A stretch of DNA of 64,000 bases from Takakia lepidozioides (GCA_030704615.1 CM060731.1:45818001-45882000), one strand, 5' to 3'. Counted from the stretch's first letter, positions 20,528 through 31,689 are shown. Notes: generated by a model from the sequence alone, not told the origin. Numbers and translations: made by a program.

Positions 20528-20870
20528 CTATGATATAGCCTATATATGTCTATAGCCTATTATACCCATGCTGAGCATATCCTGTTAACATTGCACTCCA
20601 AGAGACAACATCTTGTTGAGCCATATTGTCAAACACTTGACGCGCATCCTTTAGGCTGCCACACTTTGCATACATATCCACAAGGGTAGTCTCGAGAATG
20701 AAATCTGGTATAATCCCACCTTTGATGATATTAGCATGTACCTTTTTGCCTTTTTCCAGGGTTCCCAGGCTGGCACATGCATTACTAGGGTAAATCCTGC
20801 CAACATTATATTCCACGTGATCAAAGATCATTGAGGCATTCTGTTGAACACTTGGTGAGCATACATGATG
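20528..20870 (-). pseudogene. PPR pseudogene, downstream half (split by LTR element)
   Basis: On minus this reads YAHQVFNRMPQ then, after a stop, SLITWNIMLAGF; a second frame gives NACASLGTLEKGKKVHANII, PDFILETTLVDMYAKCGSL, ARQVFDNMAQQDVVSWSAML and TGYAQHGYNRL. These are two P-L-S PPR units. The upstream half continues beyond the retrotransposon at 27842 and reads directly into this half once the element is removed. It ends at a junction with the methyltransferase relic. A 16-bp sequence at 20512-20527 is repeated at 20847-20862. Confidence 0.8.
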
Positions 20871-21594
20871 TGTCGCGGCCCTTTGCCTTGAGGGCAGGGG
20901 GTCGGGACACATGAGGGGCTGCCCCTGTGGTGGGGGCAGCGGCAGCGATAGGTATGGGGGGCTGAAGCACCCTTGAGTGCCCAAGGCACTCAAGGAGGCG
21001 GAGGCGCTCACTAGGTGGAGCCCCGCACACCGGGTTGCGGTGGAGGTGGCTCCACAAGGGGTGGTGGTAGCTTAGTGGGACTTAGTGGGGGTGGCATAGG
21101 ACTCACCATGGGGTGGAGACCTCGAGGTGGGAGTCGTGGGGAGTCTTGGGACTCATCACGGTCCATTGGGGCCGCGGTGAGTGGGCCAAGACTCACCGCG
21201 ACTCACCACCGGGAGTCGAGGGTTTTCGTGGTGGTTCGCCATAAAATGGCATGGCTGGTTATGAAACCCCCGCGGACAGCTACAGAAGTATATATAGGGA
21301 GTAGTAACCCCGAGAACGGTGCAAGCCCGTTGGTGACCAAAAACTAGTGAGTAAGCGAGCGAGCCGGAAAGCGACCAAAGAGTGGGGAGCTGTTCCGGAC
21401 TGCCATCTACCAAAGGGAATTCTCCTAGTCCCAAATAGGTGGAGGGTTTAGAGGGAAGCGGAAGGGGACCGTTATGTCCCGGTGAGCAGCCGAAACTCCA
21501 AGTTGGCCCGGCGGCCAGGTTGGGAGTCAGGCGCGCGCATCAAAGCGAGTAACTATGACTTGAAGGGGAGTTTACCGAACTGAGGTGTGCGACA
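20871..21594 (+). repeat. 5' LTR
   Basis: 724 bp, TGTCGC...GCGACA. A TATATATA box lies at 21289-21296, so transcription probably begins about 30 bp downstream, near 21325. Confidence 0.95.
21289..21296 (+). promoter_or_regulatory. LTR TATA box
   Basis: TATATATA in the 5' LTR. The same box is at 27536-27543 in the 3' LTR. It is a good core-promoter candidate for the retrotransposon RNA; the start site itself is inferred. Confidence 0.7.
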
Positions 21595-21596
21595 CT

Positions 21597-21608
21597 TGGT
21601 ATCAGAGC
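21597..21608 (+). other. Primer-binding site (initiator tRNA-Met)
   Basis: TGGTATCAGAGC, two bases after the LTR end, is the exact complement of the 3' end of plant initiator tRNA-Met used by most plant LTR retrotransposons to prime minus-strand synthesis. Confidence 0.95.
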
Positions 21609-21649
21609 TTAGAGTTCAGTACGTGATCGTCCTTGGGATTGGCCTCATC

Positions 21650-21919
21650 ATGGGGTCGGGCAAGCCGAAGCGAAAGCGGAACGGCCCAAAAGATGATGAT
21701 CCCGGTGAGCCCGATGGGGGCGACGTGTCACCGAGGCGGCCGTTTGAGGAAGCGATTAATGTTTCCGAAAACGAGGCCGCTCAGGAGCGGGAGGAATCCG
21801 AGAGGTCGGAGCCCAAGGAATCTTTGAGAGCTCCGACAAACCAAGAGATGCCTCCCATGCCGGCAGCCTTTTGGGAAGGGTTGTTGGCGCAGTTTGGCGG
21901 GACGTTGAAAGACGTTTGA
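21650..21919 (+). pseudogene. Gag N-terminal leader reading, out of frame with the main gag
   Basis: From ATG 21650 a charged leader runs to [18 protein letters not shown] and stops at 21917-21919. It overlaps the main gag frame, which starts 3' of 21871 in another frame. The protein content suggests this is the natural gag N-terminus separated by a frame break around 21900-21917. There the short direct repeat 'gacgttgaaagacgtttgaa' lies, so a slipped-strand indel is likely. The alternative is that gag starts at 21871. Confidence 0.6.
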
Positions 21920-23457
21920 AGGCGGCTAATGCCACTTCCACCAAGGCAAAGTTTAAGGTGAAGCCTAAGGAACCCGGCACCTTCGAGGGCGTTCGAAACC
22001 GGAAGGCACTCAACACCTGGCTCCTGGAGCTAGAGCAGTACTTCCGGGCGGCCAAGTTGAGTGACGAGGATCGGGTGGAAGTGGCTCCCACCTATTTGAG
22101 GGGCTATGCTCAACAATGGTGGCAGAAACGCCTTCACGACCGAGGCCCAAGCCCGGAAACCTTGAACTGGAGTGAGTTCAAGGAATTGATGAAGAGACAG
22201 TTTGTGCCCCTCAACGCATCCTGGCTTGCCCGGGACAAGATGAGGAATTTGAAGCAAACAGATGACATTCGGGGGTATGTCCAGGCTTTCAATGTGCTGT
22301 TGCTCGAAGTCGCGGACATGGCAGAACCAGAAATGGTCTTCAACTTTGTGGCGGGACTGGCCCCATGGGCTAGGCGGAAGTTGGAGGAGAAGCCACCCAA
22401 GACTTTGAACGAGGCAATTGAGAGAGCTGAATGTTTCTCGGATGTCCCTAGGGGTGAGAGACAAGGCCGTACGGAGCTGAACCACAAGAAGACCCGGCGG
22501 GAAGGTGACTCCTCCCGACCGGAAAAGAAGTGGGATAGGCCACGCGGCGAAAATGGCACGTGGAAATCGAAGGGAGGTCCTTCACACGTCAAGGCGGCAC
22601 CCGGTGCTTCGAAAGGAAAAGCGGGTGGAGCGACTTATGGCGGACAGAAGGCGACCTTTGATGGAGTGTGTTTCAATTGCGGGGAGCCCGGGCACATGGC
22701 CAAGAAGTGCACGAAGCCCCGGCAATTGAACATGACTCGGGCGACCACAGAGCTGTCGGAAGATACCATCAGTCGCTTGGTGGAAGCGGTGGTCGCCAGG
22801 ACTTGCAAGGTAGGCAAATTTTCTTGTGAGTTGTATCAGGAAACTGGCGCCTTACGAAAAGGGAGTCAGTTATTGTTCGTGGATGGGATAATAACCGGAA
22901 CTAATGTGTCGTTGTTGGTGGACACAGGAGCGTCGCACTCCTTCATGACGCCGGCGGCGGCGCGAAAGTTGGGACTCCCGACAAGTGACGTGGGGGCCTC
23001 TATTGAGGTGCGCTCTGCCAAAAGAGAACCTCAGTTGGCGACAAGGTTGGCGTTTGATGTTCCTCTTCAACTGGGGAGTTGGGAGGGACGTGAGAACTTC
23101 ACTATCTGCGAGATCGATGGAGTGGATCTCATTTTGGGAATGACCTTTTTGAGCAAATCCGGAGTGGTCATAGATGGCCGCAAGAGAGTAGTCACGCTGC
23201 CATGTGGGAATGGTGGCGAGGTTTTACGAGTGTCGGAAACGCCCAAATCCGTGGGAGGGCGAATAAACCTTCTATCAGCAAAGGAGTGGGCCGTGGAGGA
23301 GACACACGAGTCCCAGTTTTTGCTTTACATTAGAGAAGTGAAAGGAGAAGGCGATGGGGAGCCGAGCCCAGATTGGATCAAAGGGATTTTGGGAGAAATA
23401 CCAGGATGTGATGCCGGAGGATTTACCAAGCGGCTTGCCACCGCGAAGAGGAGTTGA
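21871..23457 (+). CDS. gag-pro: Gag-protease polyprotein of the Ty3 chromovirus
   Basis: 528 residues. The retrotransposon gag domain (about 45-160) has [20 protein letters not shown] and [17 protein letters not shown] zinc knuckle, [14 protein letters not shown], is at about residue 267-280. The aspartic protease has its catalytic [12 protein letters not shown] at about 347-358 and the second conserved ILGMTFL near 430. Gag packages the element's RNA, and protease matures the particles. The protein runs to a stop at 23455-23457, overlapping pol by 104 bp in a different (+1) frame, so pol expression needs a frameshift. The true gag start may be upstream (see the leader at 21650). Confidence 0.93.
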   Translation: MGRVVGAVWRDVERRLKAANATSTKAKFKVKPKEPGTFEGVRNRKALNTWLLELEQYFRAAKLSDEDRVEVAPTYLRGYAQQWWQKRLHDRGPSPETLNWSEFKELMKRQFVPLNASWLARDKMRNLKQTDDIRGYVQAFNVLLLEVADMAEPEMVFNFVAGLAPWARRKLEEKPPKTLNEAIERAECFSDVPRGERQGRTELNHKKTRREGDSSRPEKKWDRPRGENGTWKSKGGPSHVKAAPGASKGKAGGATYGGQKATFDGVCFNCGEPGHMAKKCTKPRQLNMTRATTELSEDTISRLVEAVVARTCKVGKFSCELYQETGALRKGSQLLFVDGIITGTNVSLLVDTGASHSFMTPAAARKLGLPTSDVGASIEVRSAKREPQLATRLAFDVPLQLGSWEGRENFTICEIDGVDLILGMTFLSKSGVVIDGRKRVVTLPCGNGGEVLRVSETPKSVGGRINLLSAKEWAVEETHESQFLLYIREVKGEGDGEPSPDWIKGILGEIPGCDAGGFTKRLATAKRS

Positions 23458-26212
23458 CCACAAAATTGAGGTGATACCGGGATCGGAACCGCCTGCCAAG
23501 GCGCCCTACCGGTTGAGCCACAAAGAGTTGGTCGAGCTGAAGACTCAGCTCAAAGATCTAATGTCAAAGGGGTACATCCGGCCGAGTAAGTCACCTTACG
23601 GAGCCCCGGTGCTATTTGCAGACAAGAAGGATGGGACGCTGCGGATGTGTGTCGATTACAGGGCTCTGAATAAGGTGACTATCAAAAACCGGTACCCTTT
23701 GCCAAGGATCGACGACCTCTTCGATCGGTTGGCAGGAGCGAAGTATTTCAGCCGGATCGACTTGCGCTCCGGCTATCACCAAATTCGGGTGGCGGAAGGA
23801 GATGAGGAGAAGACCGCGTGCAGGACAAGGTATGGTTCATATGAGTTCTTGGTGATGCCTTTTGGGCTCACCAATGCACCAGCGACATTTAGCACGCTGA
23901 TGAACAGCCTTTTCCAGGAGTGGTTGGATGACTTTGTGATCGTGTACATCGACGACATCTTGGTGTACTCGAAAACAAAGGAGGAGCACCTGGAGCACCT
24001 CAAAAGGGTGTTCCAAAAATTGCGAGAAGGGAAGCTGTATGCCAAAGCTTCAAAGTGCGAATTCGGGGTCACAAAAGTGGAGTTCTTGGGGCACGTGATT
24101 ACACAGAATGGGATCAAAATGGATGACAGAAAGGTGAGGGCGATCTTGGACTGGGAGCCTCCGACTTCGGTCTCGGGAGTGCGATCCTTCCTAGGACTCG
24201 CCTCCTATTACCGGAAGTATGTGAGAAATTTCGCCAAGATCGCGGGGCCGCTGTCGGACCTTCTGTGTAAATCCAAAGTCTGGGTATGGAACACATTTTG
24301 TGGCCAAGCTTTTGCTGAATTGAAGCAGCGGATGACGGAAGCTCCAGTCTTAAAAATCCCGGAGTTCGATCGTCCGTTTGAGATTCATACAGATGCATCG
24401 GACTTCGCAATTGGGGGTGTACTTATGCAAGATGGACGTCTAGTGGCTTACGAAAGTAAGAAACTGAATGAAGTGGAGCGACGGTGGCCGACGCACGAAA
24501 AAGAGATGAAGGCGGTGGTACATTGCCTTGAACTCTGGCGCCACTATGTTGGTTCCAACCCAGTGAAGGTGTTCACGGACAATGTCACGGTGAAGTATTT
24601 TGCCACGCAGCCCAAGTTGTCCCCAAAACAACTTAGGTGGCAAGATACTTTGGCAGTGTTCGACGTGGATATCCAGTACAAACCGGGACGGGACAATGTG
24701 GTGGCCGATGCTTTAAGTAGAAAGCAGCAGCTCTTGTTGGTGTACAAGGGCGAGACGGCGCTCCAAAGGAAGATCCGGAAGGCTTGCCGGAAGGATGAGC
24801 TGGCAAAGTGCGTGATGCAGAACTTGAGAATGGGGGTTAAATCGCAGTTCCACTTGCAAAACGGACTGCTCCGGTATAAGCAAAAACGTCTCTATGTGCC
24901 AAAGGGAGGGATCAGGGATAGTCTCTTGAGAGAATGCCATGATAGCCCGCTTGCGGGCCACGGTGGAGCCAAGCGCACTGCGGTACTCTTGAAGAAAGAG
25001 TATTTCTGGCCCAAACTGAGGGAGGAGGCAGAGGAGTATGTAAAGACATGCACCACATGCCAACAAAACCGGAGCGAGTATAAAAAGCAAGCGGGGCTGT
25101 TACAACCCTTGCCGATTCCAGAGGGGACTTGGGAAAGCGTCTCGATGGATTTCATGACTGCTATGCCGCTGTCAAAAGGATTCGATGCAATCATGGTGGT
25201 GGTAGATAGGTTCAGTAAAATGGCCCATTTCATCCCCACCAAGGAGACGGCAACTGCGCAGGAGACAGGGCGACTTTACTTCGCCCACGTCTTAAAGCAT
25301 CATGGAGTCCCAAAGGATATTGTCTCGGACCGCGACCCAAAGTTTACGAGTAAATTCTGGAGAGCACTTTGGAAGAAGATGGGGACGAGGCTGAAGATGA
25401 GCACCGCCTTCCGACCTACGACGGACGGCCAAACGGAAAGAGTGAATTCCGTAGTGAAGCAATTCTTGCGGAATTACGTGTCGGCAGACCAATCAGACTG
25501 GATGGAACACTTAGACGCGGCAGAGTTCTGTTATAATAACACAGAACACTCCGCGACGGGAGTTTCCCCTTTTGTGTTGGTCTATGGAAAAGCACCTCTG
25601 GTGCCGACAAGTTGGGCCGCCCAGGACGTTGAGGAACCGGCAGTAGCGGCAGTACTGGAAGAACGCGAGCGTTTGTTGAAGCTCGCAAAGTACAACATTG
25701 CCAAAGCTAGGAAACGGTATGAAAGGCAGGCGAATCGGAAGCGGAGGGAAGTGAAGTTTGAGGCAGGCACAGAGGTCTGGTTGAACATCAAGAATTTTCG
25801 ACTACCTCCGGAAATGAGTCCGAAGTTCGTACCTCCGTATGCGGGTCCCTTTCGCATTCGGAGGGTTATGAATGAGGATGTGTATGAATTGGAGCTGCCA
25901 GCAAACAGCAAGGTGCACCCAGTATTCCATGTCTCCCTTTTGAAGCCTTACTTCAAAGATGAAGCACGTCCGAATCGGCAGCAAGTGTTGCGTCCGCCAC
26001 CTATGCTGTTGGATCATGAAAATGAACCCGAGTACGAGGTGGAGGCAATACTTAAGTCGAGGAGGTTCAAGAACCGAGAAACGGAGTATCTCGTCAAATG
26101 GAAGGGCTATCATCTTGTGGAGGCATCTTGGGTGCGTGCCTCAGAAATGGGAAACGCATCCGAGGCAGTTGCAGCGTTCGAAGGGCGACCTCAAAAGCGG
26201 AAGAAGCGTTGA
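23354..26212 (+). CDS. pol: Pol polyprotein: RT, RNase H, integrase, chromodomain
   Basis: 952 residues, uninterrupted. The RT spans about 60-270 with [20 protein letters not shown] and the YIDD active site at about 198-201. RNase H starts at [16 protein letters not shown] (about 341). The integrase zinc region is [10 protein letters not shown]...CTTCQQ (about 530-572). The core D,D,E is at DFMTAM (about 598), SDRDPKF (about 658) and DGQTERVNS (about 694). A chromodomain, [11 protein letters not shown]...[15 protein letters not shown], occupies about 893-925; it probably guides integration to marked chromatin. All catalytic residues are present, so this copy may still supply pol. The first Met is within the gag overlap; the frame is probably entered by frameshifting. 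Confidence 0.95.
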   Translation: MGSRAQIGSKGFWEKYQDVMPEDLPSGLPPRRGVDHKIEVIPGSEPPAKAPYRLSHKELVELKTQLKDLMSKGYIRPSKSPYGAPVLFADKKDGTLRMCVDYRALNKVTIKNRYPLPRIDDLFDRLAGAKYFSRIDLRSGYHQIRVAEGDEEKTACRTRYGSYEFLVMPFGLTNAPATFSTLMNSLFQEWLDDFVIVYIDDILVYSKTKEEHLEHLKRVFQKLREGKLYAKASKCEFGVTKVEFLGHVITQNGIKMDDRKVRAILDWEPPTSVSGVRSFLGLASYYRKYVRNFAKIAGPLSDLLCKSKVWVWNTFCGQAFAELKQRMTEAPVLKIPEFDRPFEIHTDASDFAIGGVLMQDGRLVAYESKKLNEVERRWPTHEKEMKAVVHCLELWRHYVGSNPVKVFTDNVTVKYFATQPKLSPKQLRWQDTLAVFDVDIQYKPGRDNVVADALSRKQQLLLVYKGETALQRKIRKACRKDELAKCVMQNLRMGVKSQFHLQNGLLRYKQKRLYVPKGGIRDSLLRECHDSPLAGHGGAKRTAVLLKKEYFWPKLREEAEEYVKTCTTCQQNRSEYKKQAGLLQPLPIPEGTWESVSMDFMTAMPLSKGFDAIMVVVDRFSKMAHFIPTKETATAQETGRLYFAHVLKHHGVPKDIVSDRDPKFTSKFWRALWKKMGTRLKMSTAFRPTTDGQTERVNSVVKQFLRNYVSADQSDWMEHLDAAEFCYNNTEHSATGVSPFVLVYGKAPLVPTSWAAQDVEEPAVAAVLEERERLLKLAKYNIAKARKRYERQANRKRREVKFEAGTEVWLNIKNFRLPPEMSPKFVPPYAGPFRIRRVMNEDVYELELPANSKVHPVFHVSLLKPYFKDEARPNRQQVLRPPPMLLDHENEPEYEVEAILKSRRFKNRETEYLVKWKGYHLVEASWVRASEMGNASEAVAAFEGRPQKRKKR

Positions 26213-27106
26213 TGGGGACATCAACCTTGGAGCGTGGGGGAGGAAATGCATGCTTAGCCCGGTTTAGCTAGCTCAGGAATCCGATTGCAAAAACTTGTAT
26301 TGTACAAAAATTTGTGATAAAGGAAATGGGTTCCAAATATTGTGCGTCCTATTGTGTTTGGAATGGTGATGCATGGTGTGGTTGGCTGGTGTGTAGAATG
26401 CATGCTAGCTTACAAAAGTGGGAGAGGTAAATTGGGTTAATCGTGTGTTTGCGCAGTGCCGAAATCGGGTGACTCCCATCCAAGGGGCAAGGAAACTTGC
26501 GCCTTATTTGGGAGTTCAAGTGCTAGTGCGCACCTGGCGCGTGCGCGTACTATAACTGCGCTACCGAGGGGGTTGCCTTGTAATGCGGGCTAACGCGGAA
26601 GCTACGTGCTTCCGTTCACGTACTATAATCGTGTAGCCTCGGGACGAAGTCGTAGTGCGGCTTCGGCGTGTTCCCGTACCTCAGGCCAGCATTCCAAGGC
26701 GGACCCAATTGTAGTGATTGGGGCGCACGGTTGGTTCAAGGTTATCTTCCTAGTCAAAGAGGGTTCCAGGTGAACCCTTGCTCAAGGTGATGCCAAAAGC
26801 GGCATCATGAGCGATCGCAAGCAATGTTGTTGCAGTAAGGCGATTCGATCCTCGGGGAGGATCGTTCCTTGGCCTTGAAGTAGGCCAAGAAGAGTGCACT
26901 GGGAGGAGCTGGAGAGGCTCCACCCTTGGCCGGGACTTGGAGGAAGTCGGCCGAACTAGCTAGTGGAGAGTGGAGTCAAGTGTGGGGTTTGGTTCTTTGC
27001 CATGGGACGCCATGGTACGGAAACAAACTCCTTGATGTGGGACGCCACAACTTGGATGTTCGTTTCTACAAAATGGACAAGTCGATGAGGACATCGACTC
27101 CCTGTT
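26213..27106 (+). other. Ty3 element 3' untranslated region
   Basis: About 900 bp between the pol stop and the purine tract holds no conserved reading frame. A diverged version of its last part appears at 63230-63350. Confidence 0.6.
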
Positions 27107-27118
27107 GGTAGGGGTGTG
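27107..27118 (+). other. Polypurine tract candidate
   Basis: 'ggtaggggtgtg' directly precedes the 3' LTR start TGTCGC, the position where plus-strand priming occurs. It is not purely purine, but a related 'agtagggatgtg' precedes the relic LTR at 63350. Confidence 0.55.
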
Positions 27119-27841
27119 TGTCGCGGCCCTTTGCCTTGAGGGCAGGGGGTCGGGACACATGAGGGGCTGCCCCTGTGGTGGGGGCAGCGGCAGCGATAGG
27201 TATGGGGGCTGAAGCACCCTTGAGTGCCCAAGGCACTCAAGGAGGCGGAGGCGCTCACTAGGTGGAGCCCCGCACACCGGGTTGCGGTGGAGGTGGCTCC
27301 ACAAGGGGTGGTGGTAGCTTAGTGGGACTTAGTGGGGGTGGCATAGGACTCACCATGGGGTGGAGACCTCGAGGTGGGAGTCGTGGGGAGTCTTGGGACT
27401 CATCACGGTCCATTGGGGCCGCGGTGAGTGGGCCAAGACTCACCGCGACTCACCACCGGGAGTCGAGGGTTTTCGTGGTGGTTCGCCATAAAATGGCATG
27501 GCTGGTTATGAAACCCCCGCGGACAGCTACAGAAGTATATATAGGGAGTAGTAACCCCGAGAACGGTGCAAGCCCGTTGGTGACCAAAAACTAGTGAGTA
27601 AGCGAGCGAGCCGGAAAGCGACCAAAGAGTGGGGATCTGTTCCGGACTGCCATCTACCAAAGGGAATTCTCCTAGTCCCAAATAGGTGGAGGGTTTAGAG
27701 GGAAGCGGAAGGGGACCGTTATGTCCCGGTGAGCAGCCGAAACTCCAAGTTGGCCCGGCGGCCAGGTTGGGAGTCAGGCGCGCGCATCAAAGCGAGTAAC
27801 TATGACTTGAAGGGGAGTTTACCGAACTGAGGTGTGCGACA
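27119..27841 (+). repeat. 3' LTR
   Basis: 723 bp and almost identical to the 5' LTR. Followed by TGATG, the target-site duplication. Confidence 0.95.
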
Positions 27842-27846
27842 TGATG

Positions 27847-28225
27847 CTCCCGCACTTAACATACATGTTGACAAAGGTGTTGAGTAGAAAAGCATTTGGC
27901 GTGAATCCACTTTAGATAATGGGAGTGTGCACCTGCTTTCCAGCTTCCAGACCTTCCATCTTGATGCACTTAATCTGAATTTGCTGAAATGCCTCCTTGG
28001 TTTAGAGTCTGTAGAGCCCCTGTCAGTCTGCCTTCCGCACAAACATGCCCAGAAGTGCCAGAAGAGGCATTGTGGACTCCCTCTCTTGATCTTTTTTCAG
28101 AAGCTGCGATCATGATTGAGGTGTCTGATTCTATCAGATGTGCCGCTGCAGCTGCTGCCTTTAGTTGACCATCTACCCATGCAGGTTTATTGTAGCTATT
28201 GATCCACATTGAATCATAGGTCATT
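27847..28225 (-). pseudogene. OSB PDF motif joined to PPR N-terminus (chimeric relic)
   Basis: On minus a single open frame (28224-27970) begins with YDSMWINSYNKPAWVDGQLK, the C-terminal half of the OSB PDF motif, and an alanine run. It passes through a Ser-rich linker into CAEGRLTGALQTLNQG, which looks like the N-terminal entry of a PLS-type PPR protein. After a stop, GKQVHTPII and, in the next frame, SGFTPNAFLLNTFVNMYVKC complete a PPR unit that is cut by the Ty3 insertion at 27846. OSB and PPR proteins both act on organellar nucleic acids. Confidence 0.65.
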
Positions 28226-28439
28226 TGGAGCTTGAAGTCCGGCCCTCTTGGATGAATCTGTCCACCTACGCACTATCCCTGCTCTTTCAGCTATCCATGC
28301 CTCTACACAAATCATACATACGTCCTTGTCTTGCTATTATCAATTGACAATGATAGCCTAGATTTGTTCTAGGAAACACCCAACTCAACTTATCACACTA
28401 GTTTCTATGCTCAATTGCATCTGCTACTCTCTGTAATCC

Positions 28440-28535
28440 AACAGGCATTCACCTTTTTGCGATTGTCCCACCATTGATTGGGGTCAGAAAAATATTCATT
28501 CCATAGTTTCTCCTCGTCTTTGTTACCTGTTTCTG
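28440..28535 (-). pseudogene. OSB-family WW-block fragment
   Basis: Minus frame: DEEKLWNEYFSDPNQWWDN, followed by RKKVNACW and a stop. This is the segment that precedes the PDF motif in OSB proteins. It lies about 215 bp upstream of the PDF piece at 28225, so the two may have been neighbouring exons. No intact OB-fold was seen. Confidence 0.65.
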
Positions 28536-28639
28536 CATACTTCCCTGTTGTCACATTGGCAATATCATGTCAAACTCACTCCAAACAAGGTGAAATGTGT
28601 TGAAGAAGGTGCCTTCATTAGCAAAGTAAACGTGACCCT

Positions 28640-29000
28640 GTTGGGTATCACCCCTTCCAGTATCATTTGCTCATAGATCTCCAAAGCCTCCCTACCATAC
28701 CCATGCTGAGCATATCCCGTGATCATGGCGTTCCAAGAGACCACATCTTGTTGAGTTACATTGTCAACACTTTGCGCGCTTCTACATTTAGCATATGGGT
28801 TGTCTCCAGAATGATATCTAACCCAATTCTAGCTTTGATGATGTTAGCATGTACCTCTGTGCCCTTTTCAAGAGCTTGGAGGCTCTTACACGCACAAAGA
28901 ACGCAGAAAAATACCCTCTTGTTTGGGGTGAGCCCTAGGTGTGCCGAATCGCCTCCTCGGTTCACAATGCGCAGCGCCCCTTCAGGCCATTCAAGAAAGC
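28640..29000 (-). pseudogene. PPR fragment
   Basis: Minus frames give CACKSLQALEKGTEVHANII, then LDIILETT, and further on VVSWNAMITGYAQHGYG and REALEIYEQM in shifted frames. This is one P-L-S PPR unit with stops and indels, with the same style as the fragments at 20528-20870. Confidence 0.7.
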
Positions 29001-29153
29001 TTCGGGTCATGAAAGGTTTTGGGTTTTCGGGCAGGCTGGATAGGTCCGACGAAAATTGACGACGACGAAACGTGGCGACGATGACGAGGCACTATGGCAC
29101 CCTATTCCTGCTCTACGCTAAACTAGCTTCCGACCTTCGGTCGTCGCTAGAAT

Positions 29154-29294
29154 TTATCCAACTATATTTACAATTGCTGTCTACGGACCATGCTCTTCAA
29201 TACCTGATAAGTTATATTGACCATGCCTAAAGGCTATGTCAATTTCATTCATCGACACCCCACGGGATTCTTGGATGACAGATTGTGTAACGAA
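29154..29294 (+). repeat. Dispersed repeat, copy 1
   Basis: About 140 bp found again in inverted orientation at 45263-45401, about 85-90% identical by eye. Family unknown; it could be part of a SINE, LTR or MITE. Confidence 0.75.
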
Positions 29295-29299
29295 TGATA

Positions 29300-31190
29300 A
29301 CAAAGACAATCATTATCTGAAAGCTTCATGCTCTACATATTTCACTCTTTGCTTCTTTATTTACAGATAACCTGCATCACTGTCCACAAGCCAATGCCCT
29401 CATTCTGGCGATTGCACCATTTCACAAGTGGTCAAGTCAATAATCCCATCTCTGCCCTTGATCTGGCAGCAATTGCTTCTCCACAAGTGCAGCTTTCTAT
29501 AATTGCACATGAATGCAATGGCGGCGGTATCAGTTTGCACACCCTACCTCTGGCAGATGCCCGTCATGATGGAGCTGCTCCATCATCTTAACTAGCCTTT
29601 GATCAAGTGGGCAACCCCACCTTCCTATTCCCTGGCAGCAGGCTGTTTCCCTTGCAAGTTCATCCTCCTTGTCATCGTGGTTATGAGAGTAACGACGGCA
29701 CTGCCGCCCCTCCACCGAGCTGCTTTCCCCACAACTCCTACACCTTCAGCGGTCAAATCACAGGAAGCACCGCCTCTATGCCTTCATTACTTCTGTCAGT
29801 AGTACATGATATTACTTCCCTTGCCCTTGATGAATCGTCCTGCAACACTCCCTCTCTTCAAAGCCATGAAACGATTACTGCACCGCCTCCCTTCTCCTGG
29901 CTTGAGTAAAATTACCTAGCTGTTCCCTGCACGATTACCCTCCAGCAAGCCCTAAGCTTGTGTAGAGGGTACCCATAGGAAAGCTTGGTTTGGTGTGTGC
30001 GTGTGTGTGTCTCTCTCTCGGAGGCACGATCGGTTTTGATTGCAATGTCGATATTAGCATTGTGCTTTTATATGTAAGGTTCAGGCCATGCTCTTACATC
30101 AACACACACTACCATGAAAAGGATTGTTTCATTGACTCTGAGGCAGGAGCATGACGATTTTAGCATGCTTTCCCTGCCACATTGGGTGAAACCCAGAACC
30201 TGCCTATTGGGGTTTAGCGTAGGGTGGAAACAAGTTGTGCAAGGGTATGCCATAACCAAGGTGTACATTTTCTTGTGCCATGGACCAAGGTAGGAGTTAA
30301 ACTTCCCTGAACTTGTTTCTATTCTGTGACATGGGTGAGGACCTTAAGGATGACCTAGTGAAGGCCTACTACCCTTGGCACTAGACTGGAATGTAAACTC
30401 AAGTTGGGAGTCTACCTTCAAACATTAAACAGATGCAGAGAGGCAAGAGAGATTGTGAATGCCTGATGTGGGGGCAGCCTGAAGACCACTATCAGTTTCT
30501 GATACAAAGTTGGGGGTACTATCATCAGTGAGTGACTCTCTTCAAGTACATCAAAGTTCCTGCACCTCTGCTTGCTAACTTTCAAAATCTCGAGGCTGAG
30601 CCTAAAGCCCATGTTGGGGTCTATCTGTCGGGCAGATCAGACACAGCAGATTGATGCTTGTTTGAAGGGCTTTCTAGAGGAAATCTGGAAATACTGAACA
30701 AATTGTTTATATCACGGTAAGTCCCACTACTGGACAAAAGGTTGTGTATGTTCCCTTTTGTTCTGCCCAAACTGGGGGCAGGTTCTATGGCCACAAGGCT
30801 ACGGCCAGCGACGTCTTATGACTACTGACATTCTCTTGTCCCATGGGCTCTCTTTGTCCCCTCTGGATGTTAAAAGTTTCTTTTTTCCTTTGCTCTCTAA
30901 TATTCTACTTGTGTTGCTTGGGTCCCTTAACTTAGGCCTCCTGTTGTTTGTTTGTTTCTTTATTTCTCCCACTTTGAGTCCCTCTAGATGTTGAAGTGCG
31001 GTCTGCTTGGTAAGGGTCCAGATTTCTTTCTTGTATCCTGCTCTCTTAAGCTCTTTGAGCTTCCTGTGGACATCATAAAGTTTCTATCTTTCTTTTCTTA
31101 TTCTTTGTGACACACACATGAACATTTTCTTATTTGTCGCACAACGATTTAGCTTATGAGTTAGGCGGGGGTGGGTTGTTTAGTATATGA
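29300..31190. other. No recognisable gene
   Basis: Short open frames only, without motifs. A GT/CT simple-sequence patch lies at 29995-30020. Confidence 0.5.
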
Positions 31191-31199
31191 AAAACTAAT

Positions 31200-31620
31200 A
31201 GACATAGGGATGGATTGTGGGTGCAGATAAATGGCAGAAGGCCAGATTTGCAGCACAAGGATACCAACGATGCACTGTGGACGGATAGCTACAGGAAAAG
31301 TGCATGGAGATTGTCAACTGGAAGCTGCTGCATTTGTTGCAATCAGGCACTTTGACATCTGGAACAAGTGTACCTGATGGCCCAGATTTGTCACCATGAA
31401 TATCCTTTCTCAATGTCCCACATTCGGACAACCTTCTGCAAATTGCGAGAAAAGAGAGACCTCAAATTCTCTTCTGGCACTCATGAGGATATCAGGACAC
31501 TGTTATGCAGGAAAACTGAAAGATGCCTTACAAGTGTTGACCCAGAGATGCAGTGTGGCAAAGGACAACAGACTTACGGCCAGTGCCTTGGCTAAGATCT
31601 TACAAGAAACATTTTGAATG
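31200..31620 (+). pseudogene. OSB PDF motif followed by PPR N-terminal region
   Basis: At 31240-31310 the plus strand reads RPDLQHKDTNDALWTDSYRK then SAW, a well-preserved OSB PDF motif (PDFKHKDT..ALW). About 150 bp later, at 31470-31615, another frame reads GHCYAGKLKDALQVLTQRC and LTASALAKILQETF, which looks like the entry region of a PLS-type PPR protein. The order is the same as at 28225-27847 but on the other strand. Broken by frame changes. Confidence 0.6.
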
Positions 31621-31689
31621 GTGATTGTTTTATAGTTAGAGATTAAATCTCTCTCCTTTCTTGAAAATTAGGCTATAATCCTTTGAGAC

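Larger units (their letters stand above)
20871..27841 (+). mobile_element. Full-length Ty3/gypsy chromovirus, recently inserted
   Basis: LTRs at 20871-21594 and 27119-27841 start with TGTCGC and end with GCGACA. By eye they differ by one substitution (agctg/atctg) and one 1-bp indel in a G-run. The 5-bp sequence TGATG flanks both sides (20866-20870 and 27842-27846), a target-site duplication. A primer-binding site, gag-protease, an intact pol with an integrase-fused chromodomain, and a purine tract are present in the right order. Near-identical LTRs mean a very recent insertion. The target is a PPR pseudogene. Confidence 0.97.
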
